Assembly (NCBI GenBank): GCA_964551295.1
Contig: CAZKDJ010000123.1
Location: 1-12,354 of the forward strand
Length of the DNA stretch: 12,354 nucleotides
Source of the DNA: JAFGED01 sp964551295
GTDB taxonomy: Bacteria; Chloroflexota; Anaerolineae; B4-G1
Direction of reading: 5' to 3'
Shown here one piece after another: positions 6,967 through 12,354 of the stretch (positions are counted from its first letter, which is position 1; each line of letters begins with the position of its first letter). Below the pieces are notes generated by a model. It was not told where the DNA came from. It saw nothing but the letters and a program-made list of their open reading frames with translations, and searched no databases. The position numbers and the translations under genes are program-made.

Positions 6967-7077
6967 ATGTCAGGTGCGATTCCCCAACCCGGCATCGCCC
7001 GCACGTATTCGAGTGCAGGCGGCGCTGGTTTTGTTGTTGGAGAGTGGTGTCGGGTGAGGAGCAAGCAGAATTCATGA
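6967..7077 (+). CDS. Possible 36-residue upstream ORF coupled to the S1 gene
   Basis: ATG at 6967 opens 36 codons (MSGAIPQPGIARTYSSAGGA and 16 more residues), ending in TGA at 7075-7077. Its stop overlaps the ATG of the S1 gene as ATGA, a classic arrangement for translational coupling. No clear ribosome-binding site precedes it and I recognise no family, so it may be a chance ORF in the leader. Confidence 0.25.
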   Translation: MSGAIPQPGIARTYSSAGGAGFVVGEWCRVRSKQNS

Positions 7078-8824
7078 GTATAGATACCGTAACCGCCCAT
7101 GACCCAATCGGTCAAGATCGTCCCAACGAGACCGGGGACGAGCAAGTCTCAACTATGAAAGATATGGCTGAGTACTTGACGGGTGCGTATGATTATCAGG
7201 CACCCAAGCACGGGGATATTCGCTCCGGCGTCGTGATGGAAATCAACGATAGCGGCGTGATTATGGACATCGGCGCCAAGCGAGAAGGTTTTGTCCCGTC
7301 CGAGGATCTGACGCGCCTGGACGAAGAGATACGCGCGACCGTCCAGGTCGGCAGCACCGTTCCGGTGTTTGTGATCCGTCCCTCGGACAGTGAAGGGCGG
7401 CCGCTCTTGTCCATCCACCAGGCGCACATGTATCAGGATTGGCTCAATGCCGAGGAGATGATGAAGAGCGGCGAGATCTACGAAGGCGAGGTCTCCAATT
7501 ACAATCGCGGCGGTCTCATCGTCAAGTTTGGCAAGATCCGTGGATTTATCCCCGCCTCACAGGTTGTGGGATTGCCCAGGCGTTTGCGTGAGGAGCAGCG
7601 GCGCCAGCGTCTGGCGGCCATGATCGGAGAGCGCGTAGGGCTGCGGATCATCGAGGTAGACCGTCAGCGTCGGCGTCTCATTTTCTCCCAACGACGGGCG
7701 CTCCGTGAGTGGCAGGATCTGCAGCGCGAGCGGGTCATGGAGGATCTACACGAAGGGGAGACGCGGCATGGAAAGGTCACCAGCATTACCGATTTTGGCG
7801 CCTTTGTGGACCTGGGTGGTGCCGACGGGCTGATTCACGTCTCGGAATTGAGTTGGCGGCGGGTGGAGCATCCCCGCGAGGTACTCAAGATGGGCGATGA
7901 GGTGGACGTCTATGTGCTCAACGTGGATCGGGAGCGGAAGAGAATTGCGCTCAGTCTGAAAAAGCTGCAGCCCGATCCTTGGACGATAGTGGATGACCAT
8001 TATCGAATCGGGCAGTTGGTCGAAGGCCGCGTCACGCGCGTGGTGGATTTCGGCGCTTTTGTCGCCGTCGATCTGGGTATTGAGGGGCTGCTTCACGCCA
8101 AGGAGATGATCGGCACGCCGGAGCTTTCTTCGGCGGACATCGTTCAGGCTGGCGATACGCTTCCGGTCAAGATCGTCGGCATAGACAGCCGCAGGAGGCG
8201 CCTCGACCTGAGCGCCAAGCAGGTGAGGCAGGAGGAGTGGGAGCGTTGGATGGCGGAGCAGCAGGCGGCGCAGGAGGCTGCGGCCGAACCGGCTGCGGCC
8301 GAACCGGCCGTGGCCGAACCGGCCGAGGCCGAAGCTGAACCCGCCGCGGAAGTGGCCGCAGCGGGAGCTGGCGTGGCAGACGAGGCTGGCGCTGAAGAAG
8401 CTGCGCCCGCTGGCGCTGAAGAAGCTGCGCCCGCTGGCGNNNNNNNNNNNNNNNNNNNNNNNNNNNNNNNNNNNNNNNNNNNNNNNNNNNNNNNNNNNNN
8501 NNNNNNNNNNNNNNNNNNNNNNNNNNNNNNNNNNNNNNNGCTGGCGCTGAAGAAGCTGCGCCCGCTGGCGCTGAAGAAGCTGCGCCCGCTGGCGCTGAAG
8601 AAGCTGCGCCCGCTGGCGCTGAAGAAGCTGCGCCCGCTGGCGTGGAGGAGGTTGTGGCCGAGGCGGCAGCCATCGCCGATGAGCTGCCTGAGGAAGAGGT
8701 CGCGGAGCCTGAGGCTGCGGTGGCTGAACAGGCCGCTGAAGAGGCTGCACCCGCTGACGTGGATGAGGCCGGTTCAGAGGAGGGCGAAGAATCATCTGCC
8801 GAGGTTGTTTCAGAAGCGGCTTAG
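7074..8824 (+). CDS. S1-domain RNA-binding protein (ribosomal protein S1-like), interrupted by an assembly gap
   Basis: Four S1 OB-fold domains lie at about residues 46-115, 133-206, 227-296 and 312-382. The third is most canonical (GKVTSITDFGAFVDLGGADGLIHVSEL), and the fourth has GRVTRVVDFGAFV. Multi-domain S1 proteins bind single-stranded mRNA and assist 30S initiation; Chloroflexota and Firmicutes versions have fewer domains than the six of E. coli. After residue 390 comes an Ala/Glu/Pro-rich tail with AAEP units and then AGAEEAAP octapeptides, broken by 100 N. Beyond the gap the natural reading continues in another register (AGVEEVVAEAAAIADELPEEE and on) to TAG at 8822-8824; the artificial gap length causes the apparent frameshift. 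ATG 7074 is preferred (GAGGAG at 7055-7060, rather far away); GTG 7044 and ATG 7155 are alternatives. An IF-1-like gene follows. Confidence 0.88.
8385..8642 (+). repeat. 24-bp tandem coding repeat, octapeptide AGAEEAAP
   Basis: Two complete copies (8385-8408, 8409-8432) and seven bases of a third precede the N run. Four complete copies (8540-8635) and a seven-base partial follow it. All visible copies are identical at DNA level, including third codon positions, which points to recent expansion or homogenisation. The true copy number is unknown because the array spans the gap. Confidence 0.95.
8440..8539. other. Assembly gap, 100 N
   Basis: Exactly 100 N, a standard placeholder length, sit inside the identical 24-bp repeats. 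Repeat phase requires a real distance of 17 + 24k bases between the flanks (or a 7-base overlap), and every such value also restores the reading frame. One hundred does neither, so the length is artificial. Confidence 0.97.
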
Positions 8825-8901
8825 CGTTTTGAGCGGAGAGGATTCTTGGCTATCCGAGTTTGCGTGTTTTCGGAGATCGCCAAGCTAGCGAGATAACCTG
8901 G

Positions 8902-9156
8902 ATGGGCAAGAAAAAAGAAGAAAAGATAGAGATGGAAGGCACCGTTTTTGAGGCGTTGCCGGGCACGCAGTTTCGTGTGCGTCTCGATAACGGTCACGAG
9001 GTTCTGGCGTACCTCTCTGGCAAGATGCGCAAGTATTACATCCGCATTCTATTAGGCGACCGCGTACGGGTGGAACTCTCCCCCTATGACCTGACGCGCG
9101 GACGGATCATCTACCGCTACAAGCGCTCCATGCAGCAACCGGAGCAAGCAGCCTAG
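8902..9156 (+). CDS. infA: Translation initiation factor IF-1
   Basis: Eighty-four residues from ATG 8902. The protein begins MGKKKEEKIEMEGTVFEALP and carries the IF-1 hallmarks FRVRLDNGHEVLAYLSGKM, RKYYIRIL, GDRVRVELSPYDLTRGRI and YRYK, the single OB-fold that occupies the 30S A site with IF-2 and IF-3. It exceeds the usual 71-73 residues by a short N-terminal insertion and a C-terminal tail (SMQQPEQAA). The frame is open to a TTG at 8860 but the extra residues do not belong to the family; the Shine-Dalgarno for 8902 is weak. It lies 77 bp after the S1-like gene, probably on the same transcript, and not in a ribosomal-protein cluster here. It may therefore be the only infA or a second copy. 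Its stop overlaps the convergent prmA stop. Confidence 0.93.
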   Translation: MGKKKEEKIEMEGTVFEALPGTQFRVRLDNGHEVLAYLSGKMRKYYIRILLGDRVRVELSPYDLTRGRIIYRYKRSMQQPEQAA

Positions 9157-10019
9157 GCCCGTTCTGCCACCAGGCAGACCCAATCGCCCCTCTGCCGTCG
9201 CTCGGATAGAGCGAGTTTCCCTTGCCCAAGTGCCTCGACGACGTGTGCTTCCTGGTCGACGATGATGCCCGCGGCGATCAGCTTCCCTCCGGGCTTCAAG
9301 CGCGCCCCAAGTCCCTCTCGCAGCATCTCTGCAATGACCTGCGCCAGGATGTTGACCACCACCAGATCATAGCGTCCCGCGACGTCTCCCATGGATCCCC
9401 GGACGACGTCTACGATTTCCCGCACGCTGTTGACAGACGTGTTCTCACGGGCAGTTTTGGCAGCCACGGGGTCGTTGTCCACCGCCTTCACCGATCGCGC
9501 GCCCAGTTTGGCCGCCGCGATCGCCAGGATGCCGGAGCCGGTGCCCAGGTCGAGCACCTGTGCACCCGGCTGGACCATTCTCTCCAGCGTCTCCAAGCAC
9601 AACTGCGTCGTAGGGTGCAGCCCGGTGCCAAAGGCCATGCCGGGGTCCAGGTCGATCATAATGTCCTCAGGGGCTGGAGCATAGTCGAGCCACGAGGGCC
9701 GGATGACGATGTGTTTGCCGACGTGCAGGACGCGCAGTTGCTCCTTCCATGCCTCTGCCCAGTCCGCTTCGGCGACGGAGCGAAAGGATGGCTCGGGGAT
9801 GGGCCATATCTGCCCCAGGTGCCACAGTGCCTCTTCGACGCGGCGCTTGTTGGCCCGCAGTTGGTCGTCGGCGGCCAAGTAGGCTCGGACGACCACCGGG
9901 TCGGCGCGCTCGGGGTGGGCCTCGATGGCTACGCCGTGGTAAGCGTAGCGCGCAAAGACCTCGGCCACGGCCTCGGCAGCCTCGTTGTCTACGTTTACGC
10001 TGACCTCAAGCCATTCCAT
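9153..10019 (-). CDS. prmA: Ribosomal protein L11 methyltransferase
   Basis: A 288-residue protein of the usual PrmA length. The N-terminal about 70 residues (MEWLEVSVNVDNEAAEAVAEVFARY) match the small substrate-recognition domain. Then come WAEAWKEQ, a linker, and DPGMAFGTGLHPTTQLCLE at about 125-143. The SAM-binding motif I VLDLGTGSGILAIAAAKLGA is at about 155-174, motif II ends in KAVDNDP, and VVNILA is at about 221-226. PrmA uses S-adenosylmethionine to methylate lysines and the N-terminal amine of L11 in the cytoplasm. It follows dnaJ on the same strand after 117 bp, the dnaK-dnaJ-prmA order seen in many bacteria. No strong Shine-Dalgarno precedes ATG 10019, but a perfect 8-bp hairpin lies 15 bases upstream. 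The stop shares CTAG with the IF-1 stop. Confidence 0.94.
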   Translation of the reverse strand: MEWLEVSVNVDNEAAEAVAEVFARYAYHGVAIEAHPERADPVVVRAYLAADDQLRANKRRVEEALWHLGQIWPIPEPSFRSVAEADWAEAWKEQLRVLHVGKHIVIRPSWLDYAPAPEDIMIDLDPGMAFGTGLHPTTQLCLETLERMVQPGAQVLDLGTGSGILAIAAAKLGARSVKAVDNDPVAAKTARENTSVNSVREIVDVVRGSMGDVAGRYDLVVVNILAQVIAEMLREGLGARLKPGGKLIAAGIIVDQEAHVVEALGQGKLALSERRQRGDWVCLVAERA

Positions 10020-10034
10020 GTCTGGTACGATGGC

Positions 10035-10055
10035 GGGCGATTAGCAAAATCGCCC
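10035..10055 (-). promoter_or_regulatory. Hairpin in the leader of prmA
   Basis: GGGCGATT (10035-10042) pairs perfectly with AATCGCCC (10048-10055) around a five-base loop. On the minus strand it ends 15 bases before the prmA ATG and has no T-run, so it is not an intrinsic terminator. It could affect prmA translation or mark an mRNA processing point; this is inference. Confidence 0.5.
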
Positions 10056-10101
10056 TGCAGGCCAAATAACCTGTTCAGATTGTCTGCAAAGCTCGTCTCG
10101 C

Positions 10102-10125
10102 TCCGTTCAATCCGTTCCATCCGTT
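10102..10125. repeat. Short 9-bp tandem repeat between dnaJ and prmA
   Basis: TCCGTT occurs at 10102, 10111 and 10120 with a strict 9-bp period (TCCGTTCAA, TCCGTTCCA, then TCCGTT again). It lies just downstream of the dnaJ stop codon and codes for nothing. Confidence 0.6.
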
Positions 10126-10136
10126 GCCCCGTTGAC

Positions 10137-11261
10137 CTACAGGCCGAAGAGGTCTCGCAGGTCGTCGATGAAACTGCTCTTATCTTTCCAGACGGTTTCT
10201 GGGTCCAAGGTCTCGCCCAGCTCGCGTAGGAGGTCCTTTTGCTCCGGGGTCAGTTTGGTGGGCGTGGTGACGCGCACCAGCACCATCTGATCGCCTCGAC
10301 CGTCCCGGCGCAGGTGGGGCACCCCCTTGTCGCGCAGCCGAATCACCTTGCCGCTTTGGGTGCCGGTGGGGATAGAGATCTCCTCATCGCCTTCCAGGGT
10401 AGGTACCTGCACCTTGGCGCCCAGGGCCGCCTGGGCGATGTTGACCTGTAGCTCGACCAGGATATCGTCACCGCGTCGCTGGAAGATGGGGTGCGGCTCC
10501 ACATCCAGGACGACGTAGAGGTTGCCGCGCGGCCCGCCGCGCTCGCCTATCTCCCCCTCGCCCGCCAAGCGCACCTGGGTGCCGTGATCCACGCCTGCGG
10601 GGATGGTGACGGTGAGCTTGCGGGTGGAGTAGACGTGCCCGCGTCCATTGCAGTTCTTGCACGGGATCGGGATCGTCTCGCCCTCGCCCTGGCAGGAGGG
10701 GCAGGTGGTGACGCTGACGAAGGAGCCCAGAATGGAGCGTTGCATTCTGCGCACTTGGCCAGTACCGTTGCACTCGGAGCAGCGGACGGGTGATGTGCCT
10801 GGCTCGGCCCGGCTACCATTGCACACCGGGCACGTCTCGTGGCGCGTGATCTCGATCTCTTTCTCGCAGCCAAAGACGGCCTCTTCAAAGGTCAAGCCGA
10901 GATCGTAGCGCAGGTCGGCGCCACGCCGTGGCCCGCGCCGGGTCGTGGTGCGGAACCCGAACCCACCCCCAAAAACTTCGGCAAAGATGTCGAAGGGGTC
11001 GTGGAAGCCGCCAAAGTCAAAGCCAGAGTTCCCGCCGCTCAACCCTGCGTGTCCGAAGCGATCATAAGCGGCCTTCTTGTCTGCATCGGCCAGGATTTCA
11101 TAGGCCTCGTTGATCTCCTTGAAGCGGTCCTCCGCGTCGGGCAGGTCGCAGACGTCGGGGTGATACTGGCGCGCCAGGCCGCGGTACGCCTTTTTGATCT
11201 CGTCCGGGCTCGCTGTGCGATCGACGCCCAGTACTTGGTAGTAGTCTCGTTTGCTGGCCAT
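10137..11261 (-). CDS. dnaJ: Chaperone protein DnaJ (type I Hsp40)
   Basis: Full-length DnaJ of 374 residues. The J domain (1 to about 70) has HPD at 34-36, the tripeptide that stimulates DnaK ATPase. A Gly/Phe-rich segment runs from about 73 to 105 (GFDFGGFHDPFDIF). The zinc domain at about 144-210 has four CxxCxG-type repeats: CPVCNG, CSECNG, CPSCQG and CKNCNG. The C-terminal client-binding domains follow (VTIPAGVDHGTQVRLAGEGE, then GDDILVELQVNIAQAALGAKVQVPTLEG). The start ATG 11261 gives the expected MASKRDYYQVLGV. It passes unfolded clients to DnaK in the cytoplasm. It sits 83 bp downstream of dnaK on the same strand, separated by a heptamer-repeat hairpin. All functional motifs are intact. 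Confidence 0.98.
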   Translation of the reverse strand: MASKRDYYQVLGVDRTASPDEIKKAYRGLARQYHPDVCDLPDAEDRFKEINEAYEILADADKKAAYDRFGHAGLSGGNSGFDFGGFHDPFDIFAEVFGGGFGFRTTTRRGPRRGADLRYDLGLTFEEAVFGCEKEIEITRHETCPVCNGSRAEPGTSPVRCSECNGTGQVRRMQRSILGSFVSVTTCPSCQGEGETIPIPCKNCNGRGHVYSTRKLTVTIPAGVDHGTQVRLAGEGEIGERGGPRGNLYVVLDVEPHPIFQRRGDDILVELQVNIAQAALGAKVQVPTLEGDEEISIPTGTQSGKVIRLRDKGVPHLRRDGRGDQMVLVRVTTPTKLTPEQKDLLRELGETLDPETVWKDKSSFIDDLRDLFGL

Positions 11262-11270
11262 CGTCTAAAA

Positions 11271-11347
11271 GGATGCAAGACGCAGGATGCAGGATTTAAC
11301 CGTCTCTTGCTTCCTGCCTCTTGCCTCTTGCCTCTTGCATCTTGCTA
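11271..11347. repeat. Heptamer repeat array forming a long hairpin between dnaK and dnaJ
   Basis: On the plus strand the 77 bases read as eleven heptamers in one register: GGATGCA, AGACGCA, GGATGCA, GGATTTA, ACCGTCT, CTTGCTT, CCTGCCT, CTTGCCT, CTTGCCT, CTTGCAT and CTTGCTA. The last contains the dnaK stop codon. The two halves are complementary: 11272-11294 pairs with 11319-11341 over 23 positions with two mismatches, starting with nine perfect pairs. It fills nearly the whole dnaK-dnaJ spacer. There is no T-run after the stem in the transcribed direction that would make it a terminator. Confidence 0.85.
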
Positions 11348-12354
11348 CGCTTCACTGAACTCGCCCTCGACGACGTCTTCGTCACTCTCAGGTGGCTCGC
11401 CTTCGGCACCTGGCGGAGGCGGTGTGGATGGGCCGGCGCCCTGGTACATGGCGGCCCCCATCTGCTGCAGGGCCTGCCCCAGTTCCTCGGTGCGCTGGCG
11501 CATGACGCCCGCGTCGCCGTCGTCGATGGCCTTTTTCAGAGCCTCGACCTTGGACTCGGCGTCTTTGCGCACGTCGTCCGGCACCTTGTCGCCCTGCTCC
11601 TTCAGGAATTTCTCAGCGGTATAGACGGTGTTGTCGGCGATGTTGCGCGCCTCGATCTCTTCTTTCCGCTTCCGGTCCTCCTCGCGGTGCTTTTCAGCGT
11701 CCTCGACCATGCGCTCGACCTCTTCATCGGCCAGGCCGCTGGAGGGAATGATCTGCATCGACTGCTCGCGCCCGGTGGCCTTGTCCTGCGCCGAGACGTT
11801 CAGGATGCCGTTGGCGTCGATGTCGAACGTCACCTCGATCTGCGGGATACCGCGCGGGGCGGGCGGGATGCCGTCGAGGATGAACTTGCCCAGGCTCTTG
11901 TTGTCGTTTGCCATGGGGCGCTCACCCTGCACGACGTGGATCTCTACCTGCGTCTGGCCGTCAGAAGCGGTAGAAAAGATCTGGCTCTTGCGGGTGGGGA
12001 TGGTGGTGTTGCGCTCGATGAGTGAGGTGGACACGCCGCCCAGCGTCTCGATGCTCAGCGTCAGCGGGGTCACGTCGAGCAGGAGGATGTCCTTGACCTC
12101 GCCGCCGAGGACGCCACCCTGGATGCCAGCGCCCAATCCCACCACCTCGTCCGGGTTGACGCCCTTGTGGGGATCCCTGCCAAAGAACCCGGCTGCTTTC
12201 TGCTGGATGGCGGGCATGCGTGTCATGCCGCCTACCAGGATAATCTCGTCGATGTCGGAGGGCTTCAGACCGGCGTCTTTGAGCGCCAGCCGGCAGGGCT
12301 CGATGGTGCGCTCGATCAGATCCTCGGTCAGTTGCTCCAGCTTGGCCCGCGTCA
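11345..12354 (-). CDS. dnaK: Chaperone protein DnaK (Hsp70), 5' part outside the window
   Basis: The frame runs off the right edge, so only the C-terminal 336 residues are seen and the ATPase start is missing. The visible part begins in the nucleotide-binding domain (KLEQLTEDLIERTIEPCRLA, then DEIILVGGMTRMPAIQ, and NPDEVVGLGAGIQGGVLGGE). The interdomain linker DILLLDVTPLTL and the substrate-binding beta domain follow (GERPMANDNKSLGKFILDGIPPAPRG, IDANGILNVSAQDKATG). The helical lid comes next, then a short Pro/Gly-rich tail ending VEGEFSEA. The ATG at 12226 is internal. DnaK binds exposed hydrophobic segments in an ATP cycle driven by DnaJ and GrpE. The gene heads the visible minus-strand run dnaK-dnaJ-prmA; its promoter and any heat-shock operator lie outside. 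Confidence 0.98.
   Translation of the reverse strand, partial: TRAKLEQLTEDLIERTIEPCRLALKDAGLKPSDIDEIILVGGMTRMPAIQQKAAGFFGRDPHKGVNPDEVVGLGAGIQGGVLGGEVKDILLLDVTPLTLSIETLGGVSTSLIERNTTIPTRKSQIFSTASDGQTQVEIHVVQGERPMANDNKSLGKFILDGIPPAPRGIPQIEVTFDIDANGILNVSAQDKATGREQSMQIIPSSGLADEEVERMVEDAEKHREEDRKRKEEIEARNIADNTVYTAEKFLKEQGDKVPDDVRKDAESKVEALKKAIDDGDAGVMRQRTEELGQALQQMGAAMYQGAGPSTPPPPGAEGEPPESDEDVVEGEFSEA

Noticed and set aside
6805..7043. tRNA or other structured RNA gene in the S1 leader
   Set aside because: I looked for cloverleaf arms and a T-loop GTTCRA motif and found only a 6-bp hairpin at 6931-6950.
8385..8642. Repeat array as a CRISPR
   Set aside because: Units are directly adjacent with no spacers and lie in frame within a coding tail.
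8540..8888. LALKKLRP repeats and the following sequence as the C-terminus of the S1 protein
   Set aside because: This register appears only because the gap was set to 100 bases. Repeat phase and the Ala/Glu composition show the other frame, ending at 8824, is correct.
9222..10229. 335-codon open frame antisense to prmA
   Set aside because: It lies opposite a textbook PrmA and has no family motif. It is a GC-driven shadow.

Overview
The window looks like a chromosomal scaffold from a GC-rich bacterium of the phylum Chloroflexota, probably an Anaerolineae-like lineage. This is an inference from three things: a large secreted beta-helix protein ending in the tail IYLPLVMRSD, which I recall as a common C-terminal signature of Chloroflexota secreted proteins; the gene order dnaK-dnaJ-prmA; and TGn-TATCAT-type promoters with very short leaders. 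A run of exactly 100 N at 8440-8539 is a scaffold gap, so this is probably a draft or metagenome assembly. Both ends of the window cut through genes.

Layout. Positions 2-2143 (+) hold the C-terminal 713 residues of a secreted multidomain protein (beta-helix, Ig-like and CARDB-like domains), closed by a strong intrinsic terminator at 2161-2209. Positions 2253-4394 (+) form a compact operon: an ECF sigma factor, a membrane protein that is probably its anti-sigma factor, and a zinc-ribbon Nudix hydrolase. Positions 4335-5758 (-) carry two tandem paralogues, about two thirds identical, of a pentapeptide-like protein of unknown function. The left one overlaps the Nudix gene tail-to-tail by 60 bp. 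A divergent control region (5759-5886) separates them from a secreted NodB-type polysaccharide deacetylase (5887-6804, +). Next comes a strong promoter with a dyad centred on its -35 box, a long leader, a four-domain S1 RNA-binding protein with a repetitive Ala/Glu tail (7074-8824, broken by the N gap), and an IF-1-like protein (8902-9156). Convergent to these, on the minus strand, lie prmA, dnaJ and the 3' part of dnaK.

How they fit together. The right half is translation and proteostasis housekeeping: an S1-like protein and IF-1 for translation initiation, PrmA for L11 methylation, and the DnaK/DnaJ chaperone pair. The left half concerns the cell surface and signalling: an exported repeat protein, an envelope-stress type sigma/anti-sigma pair and an exported deacetylase.

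The least explained parts are the tandem pentapeptide-like pair with its conserved C-terminus encoded antisense to the Nudix gene, the all-heptamer hairpin that fills the dnaK-dnaJ spacer, and the expanding 24-bp coding repeat that broke the assembly.
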